Shown: positions 17,566 through 26,560, counted from the first letter of the stretch. The stretch is 45,442 nucleotides of DNA from an uncultured Rubritalea sp. (GCA_937981665.1 CALJOJ010000001.1:1-45442); one strand, 5' to 3'. Numbers and translations: made by a program. Notes: a model not told the origin generated them from the letters alone.

Positions 17566-18564
17566 TTACTCGGCAGCCTTCCATTCTAGCTCGAAGCGCT
17601 GGATACAATAGAGCTTACCACTCTTACCGATCTCAACTCCCCAAGCAGGAACTTCACCTTTATTGCTATTTGTGAATGCTTCTGGCCTATATGTACCACC
17701 AGCGAATGCAACGCCATTCGTAGTATGAGTGGCATTAAATGTGAGACCATCTTCCGAATACTGCATCGTGCGGACCTTATCTGCAGGACCTACTTTACCG
17801 ATCATTGCTCCCACACCAGTTCCCTGTGGCCACACTACTACCTCGTGGTTACCTGGGAACACCGGGTTATCCTTATGACGTACATATGGTCCGCCTGGCT
17901 TATCAGCGATAGCCAGACCCATCTGAGTATGTGCGGGTGATTTACCCAACTGACGACCCTTATAGTAGAAATAATATTTACCATCTCTCACTAATAAGCA
18001 GGCATCATCCACGAGATGACTGTCAAAATCTCCTTTATTAGGACTACTAGATAGCACCGGGTTCTCAGGAAGACGCTCCCATGGACCTTCTGGCGAATCA
18101 GACACAGCGATACCTATCTTAGAATCTGGCTTCACCTTCATATTCTTAGAAATACCAGTATAGAAGAGCCAGTACTTACCTTCAGCTACAAGAATACTAG
18201 GAGTAAACACACTCGCCTCATCCCACGCTCCAGCCACCGTGCTCTTACCTACAGACTCACCTACTTCTTCCCACTTCAGGCCATCCTTAGACTTAGCGCA
18301 CCACACAGTAGCATCATAGCCAGTTTTTACTGGACCACGTGAGTACCAAACATAGTAGTAGTCACCTACCTTGATCACATCACTAGGGTCACGGCGAGAT
18401 ACCTTAGAATCTCCTCCTGGTCCAATACCTTCGAGCTTTACTCGCTCAATATCTACGGTACCTAGCTTAGCTCCATCACTTGACTTAGTCTCCTCTGCAT
18501 ATGCAGCAGAACTCCCCAGTAAACAAGCTGAAGCCATTATCTTAAATATTGTATTTCGTTTCAT
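17566..18564 (-). CDS. Secreted five-bladed beta-propeller glycosidase, GH43/GH117-like
   Basis: The 332-residue protein has a signal peptide (KRNTIFKIMASACLLGSSAA, cut near AYA-EE). It then shows repeated propeller blades: RRDPSDVIKVGDYYYVWYSR, VFTPSILVAEGKYWLFYTG, IGIAVSDSPEGPWERL, DDACLLVRDGKYYFYYKGR and MGLAIADKPGGPYV. Conserved acids include the Asp of RRDPSD, the DSHLVDDA acids and the Glu of YRPEAF. The blade pattern is that of the GH43/GH32/GH117 fold. The RDPSDVI start and the short secreted form recall GH117 neoagaro-oligosaccharide hydrolases by memory. The substrate is not certain. It is monocistronic with its own terminator, and no other polysaccharide-degradation genes are adjacent. 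Confidence 0.75.
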   Translation of the reverse strand: MKRNTIFKIMASACLLGSSAAYAEETKSSDGAKLGTVDIERVKLEGIGPGGDSKVSRRDPSDVIKVGDYYYVWYSRGPVKTGYDATVWCAKSKDGLKWEEVGESVGKSTVAGAWDEASVFTPSILVAEGKYWLFYTGISKNMKVKPDSKIGIAVSDSPEGPWERLPENPVLSSSPNKGDFDSHLVDDACLLVRDGKYYFYYKGRQLGKSPAHTQMGLAIADKPGGPYVRHKDNPVFPGNHEVVVWPQGTGVGAMIGKVGPADKVRTMQYSEDGLTFNATHTTNGVAFAGGTYRPEAFTNSNKGEVPAWGVEIGKSGKLYCIQRFELEWKAAE

Positions 18565-18915
18565 AGTTTTAGTTATTGGTTGGCAATCAGCCTTTATTTC
18601 ATACAGATATTATTACTCACCCAGACACGCATAAACAAGTCTATTATCATCCTCACAGCCCATTTTTCACATCGTTATGTTAACTTAAGCGAAACTACCA
18701 AGAACTCCAAATTAATTATCCGGAAATTAAGGTAAGAAATCTTCCCTTAAAATACCCTCAGATCTCACTCCTATGGAATAAAAACCAATTCATAGAACCC
18801 AGAGAACCGCTATGATGCTCATAAAGCCGATATAGAAAAATGCGCTCTCAATAAGTAAAAATTACTCACGTTTTTATAATAGCTATCTAATCGAATACAC
18901 GACACTATCTGAGCT
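18565..18915. other. 351-base intergenic region
   Basis: This divergent spacer lies between the glycosidase gene and a small membrane-protein gene. It must hold both promoters, but I see no convincing consensus elements. On the minus strand, 18790-18861 is an open frame without a good start that encodes a hydrophobic stretch (FFYIGFMSIIAVLWVL then stop), perhaps a decayed gene end or chance. Confidence 0.4.
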
Positions 18916-19332
18916 ATGGATTGCCAACGTTTTAATGTTAAGGATGTGTTTCGTGATGATACGAAGCGCTCCTCTCAGGGCACTACTCGCGTAGTTGGAA
19001 AGAAGTATTTAGACACTCCTGCGAGAGCAAAACGACGTATCCTCATTCGCGCAATAGGAGCCTTTTGCTTCATACTGACAGTCTGCGGCTCACTGCTCTT
19101 CATCTTTTCTATTATCTTCCCTTCAGCACCTGGAAAGCCCATCGTCAATGCCAGTTTGGGATTATTAGTGCCACTAATCATTATCAACCACTTCGGTCTC
19201 TTCGTAGAAATGGCTGCAGATGGTCTTGGGAAGAATTGGTTCGCTAGAGGTGCAGGGGTAATATGGATCACATTCTTCGGATACTTCCTCATCGGAGCTC
19301 TCATCCACGGCATCATGTCACTCTTTTCGTGA
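18916..19332 (+). CDS. Small integral membrane protein, unknown
   Basis: The 138-residue protein has a basic N terminus (residues 1-42, with RAKRRILIR) and then three hydrophobic segments near 44-68, 78-95 and 113-136. The pattern suggests a cytoplasmic N terminus and three membrane passes. I recognise no family. A hairpin (TGTCACTC, seven-base loop, GAGTGACA; 19316-19338) overlaps the stop codon and is followed by a T-rich stretch ten or so bases later, so it may act as a weak terminator. It is the only sizeable plus-strand frame here, and its membrane pattern is coherent. Confidence 0.6.
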   Translation: MDCQRFNVKDVFRDDTKRSSQGTTRVVGKKYLDTPARAKRRILIRAIGAFCFILTVCGSLLFIFSIIFPSAPGKPIVNASLGLLVPLIIINHFGLFVEMAADGLGKNWFARGAGVIWITFFGYFLIGALIHGIMSLFS

Positions 19333-19372
19333 GTGACATTGTGAGAATAGTTTTTAAATTAAGCCATGCACG

Positions 19373-19540
19373 ATGATAATTTCCTGCTACTACGCAGAGG
19401 AGAAAAAATGGGTACAAGCCGACCCTGAAGTCACCTTTAGCCCAGATATTTTCGGATACTCAAATCATGAACATAGAAATACTATCTTCTATAAAAATCA
19501 GCTGGTAAAACGATTAAAAACTATCAAGAAACAAACCTGA
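19373..19540 (+). CDS. Possible small protein, 55 residues
   Basis: ATG at 19373 opens a frame encoding MIISCYYAEEKKWVQADPEV and onward, ending in a basic LVKRLKTIKKQT tail and TGA at 19540. Composition is protein-like. It is soluble, with aromatic residues and a lysine-rich end. It lies in the gap before the convergent thioesterase gene, two bases from that gene's stop. No family is recognised and no ribosome-binding site is clear, so it may be a remnant. Confidence 0.35.
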   Translation: MIISCYYAEEKKWVQADPEVTFSPDIFGYSNHEHRNTIFYKNQLVKRLKTIKKQT

Positions 19541-19542
19541 TT

Positions 19543-19914
19543 TTAAACAGGTAACGCCTTTTTCTTACCATTTTCATCTAGATTCACGAAGGTGACGTTG
19601 GTCGTGAAGATGATGTCTTTCGCTTGCGCATCATCGCCTCTACCGCAGAAGACCTCTACTAGATAAGTGGCGGACGTCCTGCCTACCTTTTGCTGTTCAG
19701 AGCGGATGACTAAGATCGCTCCATTGCTTACGCCGTGCTTGAAGGTTACGTCATCCATCCCGATCGTTACAAATTTCCCGGTAGGGAAATCTAGACTGGC
19801 GGCGATGAAGCTAGCCTCATCTACCCAGCTTAAGAGAGTACCACCAAAGAGAAATCCATGGTGGTTCAGATCTGTCGTCATTACCAGTCGTGTGGTGTCG
19901 TGTATCATAGCCAT
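19543..19914 (-). CDS. Acyl-CoA thioesterase, hotdog fold (YciA-like)
   Basis: The 123-residue protein is a single hotdog domain. Key regions are LNHHGFLFGGTLLSWVDEAS (the N-x2-G-x-L-F-G-G-x-L motif with the catalytic Asp/Glu on the long helix), FVTIGMDDVTFKHGV and VGRTSATYLVEVF. Such enzymes hydrolyse short and medium acyl-CoA esters in the cytoplasm. It lies 13 bases downstream of the jag gene on the same strand, so the two may be co-transcribed. It is slightly short for YciA (about 132), missing only the tail. Confidence 0.85.
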   Translation of the reverse strand: MAMIHDTTRLVMTTDLNHHGFLFGGTLLSWVDEASFIAASLDFPTGKFVTIGMDDVTFKHGVSNGAILVIRSEQQKVGRTSATYLVEVFCGRGDDAQAKDIIFTTNVTFVNLDENGKKKALPV

Positions 19915-19927
19915 GTTGTTAGACTGT

Positions 19928-20374
19928 TTATTTTGGGGTGATTTCTACCCGCTTGTAGCGTGCCGGAGACCTTGGTGAGAGCGTTTCTACTGCTTCATCA
20001 GCCAGAGCATTGTGCACGATGCGGCGGTAGTAAGCATTGAGGGGACGAGTACGGATAGATTTACCAGTATCGATAGCCTTGACTGCGAGTTCCTTAGCTT
20101 TATCTACTAGGATAGTCTCTTGCTCTTGGCGATATAGATCACAGTCCACCTTGACCCGCGGCGCCTCTGGATAGTGCTTTCGGAGGATCCTATTCACGAG
20201 GTACTGGATGTCTTCGAGACGGTCGCCATTTCTGCCGATGACACTTTTACTATGCTCCGTGCTGATATGAAGGCAGAGCCCACCATCGGTTGACTCCTGC
20301 GCCACCTGCACTTGAAACCCTAGATGCCCCATCATGGTGATCAAAATTTTCTCAGCTGCTAATTCCCAATCCAT
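19928..20374 (-). CDS. jag: KH-R3H RNA-binding protein (Jag/KhpB, SpoIIIJ-associated)
   Basis: Taking ATG at 20374 (MDWELAAEKIL), the product has 148 residues with a KH domain (LCLHISTEHSKSVIGRNGDR, where IGRNGDRLEDIQ is the nucleic-acid loop) and an R3H domain (TRPLNAYYRRIVHNALAD). There is no Jag_N domain, as in many Gram-negatives. It binds RNA and is linked elsewhere to membrane-protein insertion and cell envelope control. The frame is open to 20488, but that start would overlap the divergent holA start at 20465 and adds residues not typical of the family. An ATG at 20401 is another option. Confidence 0.87.
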   Translation of the reverse strand: MDWELAAEKILITMMGHLGFQVQVAQESTDGGLCLHISTEHSKSVIGRNGDRLEDIQYLVNRILRKHYPEAPRVKVDCDLYRQEQETILVDKAKELAVKAIDTGKSIRTRPLNAYYRRIVHNALADEAVETLSPRSPARYKRVEITPK

Positions 20375-20464
20375 TGCCACAACATAGGCTGAACTTTTCA
20401 TCAGCGCAATACAGAAAAATGCTTGCTGGATACCCACCCTCAGATTAGAAAAGAGATAACAAAA

Positions 20465-21592
20465 ATGCCTGACAAACCTAACATTCACCTCATCTACGGA
20501 ACTGACGATGGCTCTGTAGCAGAAGCAGCCCTAAAGCTCTTCAACTCGCTCAAGCCAGCAGATGGAGATGACTTCGCGAACGATCTCATCGATGGTAATG
20601 CTGATAATGCAGAACACGCGCACCAGCTCTGTCAGCAGACGATCCAGGCGCTACTCACTCTGCCATTCTTCGGTGGAGCGAAGGTAGTCTGGCTGAAGCG
20701 CGCCACCTTCATGGGCACTGACCGTACTGGTGAGGCCGCCCGTGCTAAGGAAGGTGTCGAGGCATTGTTAGAAACTTTAGAGGCGGGGATCGGTAGTGAT
20801 GTAGAGTTCATCATCTCTGCTTCTGCCATTCACAAGAGTCGTAGATTTTATAAATGGCTGAAGGCGAATGCCAACCTCATCGAGCACAACAAGATAGACA
20901 CTTCACGTGACGGCTGGGAAGAAGAAGTCTCTATTCTCGTCGAAAAGAAGGCCAAGCCCCTCGGGCTAGAATTCGAGCACGACGCGCTAGAGCTCTTCGT
21001 CGCCCTCGCCGGTGAAGACACCCGCCAGATAGTCTGTGAGCTAGAAAAGCTCGACCTATACGTAGGTCAAGGAGGTGAGAAAGTCTGCGTAGATGACGTG
21101 CGTAAAATAGTACCACTCTCACGCGCTGGTGTCGTCTTCGAGATCGGCAATGCCATCCAGAGGGCAGACGCGAATCGAGCACTAGAGCTCATCGACCAGC
21201 AGCTGGCTCGCGGTGAGTCAGCCATCGGCATCATCCGTGCCTCACTCATCCCCACTATCCGAAATCTCTTCATGGCGAAGGCTGTTCAGGAAATGTTTCC
21301 AAACAAGAAGTTAGATCGTTTCAGCATAGGCAAAGTACTCGCCGGTATCCCTAATAGTGACACCATGTGGCTACCGCAAAAGAAAACTGGCGGAGTCAAC
21401 ACCTGGGGACTATCACAAGCCCTAGGCCCAGCCAGCGCCTACCCGATGCACGCACTCCGCAGAGCTCTAGAAGCAGCCCTGCAGGCAGATACAAACCTAG
21501 TCACAACAGGCCTAGACCACCGCATGGTACTCCACCGCCTCATCGTAGAGCTAGTTTCCACCTCTACTAAGAAACAACGTAGAGCGGGTTAG
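20465..21592 (+). CDS. holA: DNA polymerase III delta subunit
   Basis: The start at 20465 gives 375 residues beginning KPNIHLIYGTDDGSVAEAAL, the delta-family opening (a degenerate AAA+ ATPase without a working P-loop). FFGGAKVVWLKRATF, VEFIISASAIHKSRRFYKWL, LVALAGEDTRQIVCELEKLD and GESAIGIIRASLIPTIRNLF follow in the family order. The product loads the beta clamp with gamma/tau and delta-prime. The longer frame from 20423 adds 14 residues not typical of the family. It is divergent from jag with a 90-base spacer that must contain both promoters. Confidence 0.9.
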   Translation: MPDKPNIHLIYGTDDGSVAEAALKLFNSLKPADGDDFANDLIDGNADNAEHAHQLCQQTIQALLTLPFFGGAKVVWLKRATFMGTDRTGEAARAKEGVEALLETLEAGIGSDVEFIISASAIHKSRRFYKWLKANANLIEHNKIDTSRDGWEEEVSILVEKKAKPLGLEFEHDALELFVALAGEDTRQIVCELEKLDLYVGQGGEKVCVDDVRKIVPLSRAGVVFEIGNAIQRADANRALELIDQQLARGESAIGIIRASLIPTIRNLFMAKAVQEMFPNKKLDRFSIGKVLAGIPNSDTMWLPQKKTGGVNTWGLSQALGPASAYPMHALRRALEAALQADTNLVTTGLDHRMVLHRLIVELVSTSTKKQRRAG

Positions 21593-21680
21593 AAATGCTG
21601 GATTCCATCATAATGAAACAAAGCCGTTCGCACACTTTACCCTTTACACTTAGCCTATAAATCTCCAAATAAATCCCACA

Positions 21681-22769
21681 ATGTCTCTACCTAAACTATA
21701 TATCCCAGGACCAGTCGATATCGCACCAGAAACTTATGCAGCGATGGCTGAGCCTATCATCGGCCACCGTGGCGGTGACTTCGAGGCTCTCTACGCCTCT
21801 ATCCAGCCAAACCTCAAAAAAATCGCAGGTACTGAGCGTAATGTCTACCTATCCACCTCATCAGCATGGGGTGTCATGGAAGCAGCTATTCAAAATCTCG
21901 TTCAGAAAAAAGTACTCAACCTCTGCTGTGGTGCATTCTCTGATAAGTGGTTCAGCGTTGCTAAATCATGCGGTAAAGACGCTGAGAAAATTCAAGTCGA
22001 GTGGGGCGAGGCTATCTGCCCAGACGCAGTCCGCGCTAAGCTAGAAGAAGGCGGCTTCGACACCGTCACTCTAGTGCACAACGAGACATCAACAGGCGTG
22101 CTCAACCCGCTTGCTGAGATCGCTAAAGTAGTGAAGTCATTTGACGATGTACTCCTCGTAGTGGACACCGTTTCATCATTCTCTGCAGTACCTACACCTA
22201 TGGACGAGCTCGGCATCGACGTTCTCCTAGCTGGTGTACAGAAGGCACTCGCGCTTCCTCCAGGGCTCGCTATCTTCGGTGTTTCTGAAGCCGCTCTAGA
22301 GCGCGCTAAGACCACTGAGAACCGTGGTTACTACTTTGACTTCCTCGAGTTCGCAAAGGCGGATGAGAAGAACAACACACCGTCTACTCCTAGTGTGGCA
22401 CTCCTCTACGCACTTCGCCAGAAGGTAAATGCTATCGTAGAAGAAGGCCTCGAGAACCGCTACGCACGCCACAGCAAGCTCAACGGCATGCTCAATGAAT
22501 GGGCAGCTAAGCACGGCTTCAAGAACTTCGCTCCAGAAGGTGCCGAGTCACAGTCACTCCTCTGTATTGATAACAACGACGGCAAGCTCGACGTACCAGG
22601 ATTTATCAAAGCACTCAGAGCCAAGCATAACCTCCTCATCAACGGCGGTTACGGCAAGTGTAAGGGCGTTACATTCCGTATCTCTAACATGGGTAACGAG
22701 ACTGAAGAAACCATGGCTCACCTCATCAGCTGCCTAGATGACGTCATCGGTGACTTCCTCACAGCCTAG
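21681..22769 (+). CDS. Class V aminotransferase (alanine-glyoxylate/serine-pyruvate type)
   Basis: The 362-residue PLP enzyme starts KLYIPGPVDIAPETYAAMAE with GHRGGDFEALY, the substrate-loop pattern of alanine-glyoxylate/serine-pyruvate aminotransferases. The PLP region is clear: VLLVVDTVSSFSAVPTPMDE with the ring-stacking Asp, and LLAGVQKALALPPGLA with the Schiff-base Lys. It is probably cytoplasmic and used in glycine/serine or glyoxylate metabolism. The true amino donor is not assignable; some such proteins work as serine-glyoxylate or phosphoserine-related enzymes. It has its own terminator, and the upstream gap from holA is 88 bases. Confidence 0.88.
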   Translation: MSLPKLYIPGPVDIAPETYAAMAEPIIGHRGGDFEALYASIQPNLKKIAGTERNVYLSTSSAWGVMEAAIQNLVQKKVLNLCCGAFSDKWFSVAKSCGKDAEKIQVEWGEAICPDAVRAKLEEGGFDTVTLVHNETSTGVLNPLAEIAKVVKSFDDVLLVVDTVSSFSAVPTPMDELGIDVLLAGVQKALALPPGLAIFGVSEAALERAKTTENRGYYFDFLEFAKADEKNNTPSTPSVALLYALRQKVNAIVEEGLENRYARHSKLNGMLNEWAAKHGFKNFAPEGAESQSLLCIDNNDGKLDVPGFIKALRAKHNLLINGGYGKCKGVTFRISNMGNETEETMAHLISCLDDVIGDFLTA

Positions 22770-22811
22770 TTTGTTAGAGCGTTAAATCGCGACTAAACAT
22801 TTCCATCATCC

Positions 22812-22851
22812 AAGCCTAACTGATTCATTTCAGTTAGGCTTGTTTCTTTTT
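22812..22851 (+). terminator. Rho-independent terminator after the aminotransferase gene
   Basis: A perfect 12-bp inverted repeat (AAGCCTAACTGA, six-base loop TTCATT, TCAGTTAGGCTT; 22812-22841) is followed by GTTTCTTTTT. It lies 43 bases past the aminotransferase stop and before the next plus-strand gene. Confidence 0.9.
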
Positions 22852-22873
22852 CAGCTAGTAGTATTCTCTACGT

Positions 22874-23569
22874 ATGGAAAGTCGTCCAGAATCCCCTGCT
22901 ATCAATCCCTACGCCCCGCCCAAGACCGATTCTAAAGGCGGAGTAAACACACGTTACCTAGAGCACGATGGCTATTCTTTCGGGAATGAACTCATCTCTA
23001 ATGAGCATTTTATATCTCCTCTCATCTGCGCAAAGTTAGGTATCCCAATAAATGAAGAAGATAGCCCTAAACCTATTCCTATCACGGTCATGAGAAAGGT
23101 GAGACCTCTCTATAACATCATTTCTTTAGTAACTTTTGTTATTATCTGTCTGTGTGCATTTTTTGCTTATGGCGAATTCAGGATACTGATCATCCTTTCA
23201 GTAGTTATCGTCACTCCGGTATTAAAGCGACTGCTCAGTAAGCCTTACAAGATCCCCTTCTACTTCTCGGAGCACTATATACAACTACGGAGGCGACGTA
23301 AGATAATCTTCTCGTCAGCACTAGGACTATTTGCTATCGGAATAGCTTACGCCTTCATGATGAAGCACAGTGAAGTTGCCTCCCTCTGCATACCTGGTTT
23401 CATCATCACTGGCATCATCTTCCAGTTCAAGATAAGCCGATTTATAGTCACTCAGTCTAAGGATGAATTTCACTATATCCGAGGCGTCCATCAAAACCTG
23501 TTAGACGCACTCCCTCCCCTACCGTTGGCTACTACAGGTCAGCAGATAGACCTTACGTCTAAAGTCTAA
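22874..23569 (+). CDS. Membrane protein of unknown function
   Basis: The 231-residue protein opens with a proline-rich polar N terminus (residues 1-25, containing INPYAPPKTD). The NPYAPP start recalls many planctomycete/verrucomicrobial small membrane proteins. Hydrophobic pairs follow at about 80-118 and 145-188. The C terminus is soluble and ends QQIDLTSKV. I recognise no domain. It lies just after a strong terminator, so it has its own promoter, and 42 bases before the DUF2256-DUF3253 gene. Confidence 0.6.
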   Translation: MESRPESPAINPYAPPKTDSKGGVNTRYLEHDGYSFGNELISNEHFISPLICAKLGIPINEEDSPKPIPITVMRKVRPLYNIISLVTFVIICLCAFFAYGEFRILIILSVVIVTPVLKRLLSKPYKIPFYFSEHYIQLRRRRKIIFSSALGLFAIGIAYAFMMKHSEVASLCIPGFIITGIIFQFKISRFIVTQSKDEFHYIRGVHQNLLDALPPLPLATTGQQIDLTSKV

Positions 23570-23611
23570 TATCACGTCTCACACTTTCATCTCCTTATCA
23601 TTGTACAAAGC

Positions 23612-24001
23612 ATGATTCCTCGTTTATCAAAAGGAATGAATCTTTCTAAGCCTTGTAAAACCTGTGGAAGAGAATTTAAATGGCGTAAGAAATGGGAAGA
23701 TAACTGGGACGAAGTACAGTACTGCTCTAAACAATGTAGTAGCAGGAAACCTAACAAGGTAGACAAACAAATCGAAAGTAAGATCCTTGGATTACTTGTT
23801 GAACGATCAGCTGATACGACTATTTGCCCTAGTGAGGCGGCACGAATAGTGTTCGGAGAAGACCACTTCAACCAGTACATGGAGCGAACCCGCCAAGCCG
23901 CTAGAAGACTAGTACACCAAGGGGAAATATTCATCCTTCAAAAAGGAAAAAGAATAGACCCAACTCAATTTAAAGGCCCAATCAGACTCAAAAAATCTTA
24001 A
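23612..24001 (+). CDS. DUF2256-DUF3253 two-domain protein
   Basis: The 129-residue protein has an N-terminal four-cysteine zinc-ribbon-like DUF2256: CKTCGREFKWRKKWEDNWDE followed by YCSKQCSSRK. Its C-terminal half is DUF3253, a helical winged-helix-like domain with ICPSEAARIVFGEDHF, RQAARRLVHQGEIFILQKGK and GPIRLKK. Each domain is known alone, and the combination puts both in one chain. The function of both is unknown; a nucleic-acid role is suggested by the zinc knuckle and the basic winged-helix form. ATG at 23636 is an alternative start that begins right at DUF2256. The flavin-reductase-like gene follows after 9 bases, so the two are probably one operon. Confidence 0.83.
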   Translation: MIPRLSKGMNLSKPCKTCGREFKWRKKWEDNWDEVQYCSKQCSSRKPNKVDKQIESKILGLLVERSADTTICPSEAARIVFGEDHFNQYMERTRQAARRLVHQGEIFILQKGKRIDPTQFKGPIRLKKS

Positions 24002-24010
24002 GTAACTCAC

Positions 24011-24625
24011 ATGATCATCACCACACATCACATAGACGAGATGGAAAAACTTGCAAAAGTCCAGCTCATCACCAGCTTACCAGGAGCTAAACCTATCGTA
24101 TTAGTTGGCACCGCCTCCTCAGAAGGCACTACTAATCTAGCTCCCTTTTCCAGTATTACCCATCTAGGCTCCTCACCTGCTTTGATAGGAATGATCACGC
24201 GACCAGATTCCGTGGCTCGACACACGCTAGACAATATCCTCTCCACCAAGCAATGGACCCTCAACCACATTCATCCAAAAATGTTAGAATCCGCTCATCA
24301 ATGCTCAGCAAAATACCCCCAGGGCGAATCTGAATTCACTGCTACAGAACTCACTGAACAATTTTATAAAGAGGAAAAATTCGTGGCTCCAGCTGTCAAA
24401 GAATCGATCATCAAGTACGGTCTAACACTCGAAGATATTGTTGATATAAAGGCTAATGGCACCAAACTCATCATAGGCCGCGTCCAGTTCATTGATATAC
24501 CGAAAGAGCTATTATTAGAGAATGGTGGGATTAACCTCATCAAGGCAGATTCACTCTGCTCTACAGCGTTAGATACTTATTTCCAACTCAGTAATCCACA
24601 AACTCTGCCCTACGCTCGCGCATAA
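24011..24625 (+). CDS. Flavin reductase-like, FMN-binding split-barrel protein
   Basis: The 204-residue protein has the split-barrel pattern of the Flavin_Reduct domain: KPIVLVGTASSEGTTNLAPF then SSITHLGSSPALIGMITRP, with DSVARHTLDNIL and WTLNHI, the usual FMN phosphate and ring contacts. Later residues (about 150-175) form the last strand IIGRVQFIDIP. It probably binds FMN and may reduce flavin or another small substrate. The substrate is unknown. It follows the DUF2256-DUF3253 gene with a 9-base gap. Confidence 0.8.
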   Translation: MIITTHHIDEMEKLAKVQLITSLPGAKPIVLVGTASSEGTTNLAPFSSITHLGSSPALIGMITRPDSVARHTLDNILSTKQWTLNHIHPKMLESAHQCSAKYPQGESEFTATELTEQFYKEEKFVAPAVKESIIKYGLTLEDIVDIKANGTKLIIGRVQFIDIPKELLLENGGINLIKADSLCSTALDTYFQLSNPQTLPYARA

Positions 24626-24695
24626 GAAAGACTCATCCCTATTCTAAAGAACACAGTCTTCCTCTATCATTAACACCTGAACTGAGTGTGACTTC

Positions 24696-25592
24696 TTAGA
24701 TAGTAAGTCCCCCAGTCTTTAGCTCGAATGCCTCTAGCTCACTCTCATTCATAAAGCCCTGCGTCTCTCCCCCAGAGTAGATGCGTGTTGGTCCCTTGAT
24801 ATGTGAACGCTGCTCTAGAAATGCCAATAAATGCTCTCGGCACTCAAAGAACTTAGGATCTTCAAAAACCTCCATCCGGTTACGCGGACGAGGGAAGTCT
24901 ATTTCTAAAATCTCTCCCACACCAGCCTTCGGACCATTAGACATCATCACACAGCGATCTGCCATGAAGACCGCTTCATCTACATCGTGTGTCACAATCA
25001 TAGCCGTCAGCTTCTCCTTGTCTAAAATGTCGATAATCACATCCTGTAACTCCATTCTAGTAAGGGAATCTAACCGCCCAAATGGCTCATCTAACAGAAG
25101 AACCTTTGGCTGTAGCGCAATCGCCCGAGCTATCCCTACACGTTGCTGCATACCGCCCGACATTTCACGCGGATACTTCTTCATCGAGTCTGCTAGACCA
25201 CAGACCGAAAGCGAGTGCTCGACGATCTGCTTACGAGTCGCCTTATTCACATGAGGGTAGACATTTTTCACCCCGAGCATGACATTACCATAAGCAGTCA
25301 TCCACGGCATTAGACATGGTGCTTGGAACACCACTGAGCGATCTGGTCCTGGACCATCAATCTCCCTGCCATTCACGATAATACCACCATCGGAAATTTC
25401 ATTAAGGCCAGCAAGCATCGTAAGCACTGTCGACTTACCACAGCCAGAGTGGCCGATAACTGAAACGAACTCCCCCTCTTTCATCATCAGGTTAAAATCT
25501 TCGATTACACGAAAATCATCACCGTAAGGATTAGGGTACTCTTTAACAAGGTGAGACATCTCTACAAATCTTGAATTAATTTTTTCTGACAT
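24696..25592 (-). CDS. Nitrate-type ABC transporter, ATP-binding protein (NrtD-like)
   Basis: The 298-residue ATPase has Walker [18 protein letters not shown], a Q-loop [18 protein letters not shown], signature [14 protein letters not shown], Walker [13 protein letters not shown] and the H-loop [16 protein letters not shown]. The [10 protein letters not shown] and DPEF-type features place it in the NrtD/SsuB/TauB nitrate-sulfonate-taurine group, and the gene order (SBP, permease, two ATPases) selects nitrate/nitrite. The C-terminal extension (about residues 240-298) is family-typical. The start is 21 bases after the stop of the first ATPase gene. It is the last gene of the operon and converges with the flavin-reductase gene. 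Confidence 0.87.
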   Translation of the reverse strand: MSEKINSRFVEMSHLVKEYPNPYGDDFRVIEDFNLMMKEGEFVSVIGHSGCGKSTVLTMLAGLNEISDGGIIVNGREIDGPGPDRSVVFQAPCLMPWMTAYGNVMLGVKNVYPHVNKATRKQIVEHSLSVCGLADSMKKYPREMSGGMQQRVGIARAIALQPKVLLLDEPFGRLDSLTRMELQDVIIDILDKEKLTAMIVTHDVDEAVFMADRCVMMSNGPKAGVGEILEIDFPRPRNRMEVFEDPKFFECREHLLAFLEQRSHIKGPTRIYSGGETQGFMNESELEAFELKTGGLTI

Positions 25593-25613
25593 TTTTTTAC
25601 TGGTTAGAAGATA

Positions 25614-26525
25614 TTATTGTGAAGTTTCATTCACCGGAGTGATCGACTTATTACCCAAATGTGAGAACTTAAGAGTAGCTGAAGGAGGGGTGAAATCCTT
25701 TGGCTGGACATCCGGCATCGGAACTACATCAGCAGGATTCTTCGCCTTGCTCTCCTTGTTGATATCAAGCATGAAAGTCGTAATCTCCGACTTTAGTCGC
25801 ATAAACTCTGGGTGATCATTCAGCGTATGCCGGTCACGCGGCCTCTCCATATTCACCGTGAATTCCTTAGCCAAAGTAGCACCTGGCCCCATTGTGAGAG
25901 GTACTATCCTATCCGCCATTAGGACTGCCTCATCCACATCATTAGTGATCATCACCACAGTTCGCTTATCCCCACCCCAGATTTTTAAAATCTCATCTTG
26001 GAGGTCAGAACGTGTCAACGCATCAAGCGCGGAAAGTGGCTCATCCAGAAGAAGAACTTCTGGCTTCAGAGAAAGCGTCCGAGCTAATGAAGCACGCTGT
26101 CTCATCCCTCCAGACAGCTCGTGAGGCTTCCTATCTCTCGCTGGAGTCAGCTTCACCATATTGATATAATTCATAATATGCTCTTCTCTCTCAGACTTAC
26201 TCATCTTTGGAAACACAGACTTTACCGCTAGCTCAATATTTTCAAAAACAGATAACCAAGGTAGCAATGAATAATTCTGAAACATAATACCCCGGTCAGG
26301 ACCTGGAATAGTCTTCACCTCACCATTCAGACGCACCTCCCCCACATCTGGGGGCTGAAGACCTGCCAGCAGATTCATTAGAGTGGATTTACCTGAACCA
26401 GAAAAGCCGATGATTGCTACGAACTCATTCTCCTCCACGCTCAAGTTTATATTCTCTAACACCTCAGTGCGAGATGTCGGAGGGCCAAAGCCTACGTTAA
26501 CGTTATCTATTTCTAAAAAGGACAT
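25614..26525 (-). CDS. Nitrate-type ABC transporter, ATP-binding protein (NrtC-like, short)
   Basis: The 303-residue protein has Walker [20 protein letters not shown]-loop [18 protein letters not shown], signature [16 protein letters not shown], Walker [13 protein letters not shown] and a D/H-loop in which [13 protein letters not shown] replaces the usual THD (Asn for His at the switch position). It lacks the roughly 370-residue NrtA-like C-terminal domain of cyanobacterial NrtC, so it is the short form. It pairs with the other ATPase to give an asymmetric dimer. The Asn substitution suggests one weak ATP site, as in other asymmetric NrtC/NrtD pairs. It is 35 bases downstream of the permease gene. 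Confidence 0.87.
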   Translation of the reverse strand: MSFLEIDNVNVGFGPPTSRTEVLENINLSVEENEFVAIIGFSGSGKSTLMNLLAGLQPPDVGEVRLNGEVKTIPGPDRGIMFQNYSLLPWLSVFENIELAVKSVFPKMSKSEREEHIMNYINMVKLTPARDRKPHELSGGMRQRASLARTLSLKPEVLLLDEPLSALDALTRSDLQDEILKIWGGDKRTVVMITNDVDEAVLMADRIVPLTMGPGATLAKEFTVNMERPRDRHTLNDHPEFMRLKSEITTFMLDINKESKAKNPADVVPMPDVQPKDFTPPSATLKFSHLGNKSITPVNETSQ

Positions 26526-26560
26526 GTGATAAATTAATATTAAATGATGTACACTTATCT

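Noticed and set aside
18790-18861. Hydrophobic minus-strand frame ending in MSIIAVLWVL
   Set aside because: It has no start codon except one leaving about ten residues, and no homologue is recognised, so it is mentioned only as intergenic content.
20931-21182. Arg/His-rich minus-strand frame inside holA
   Set aside because: It is an antisense shadow of a confident gene, with the biased composition expected from reading codons in reverse.
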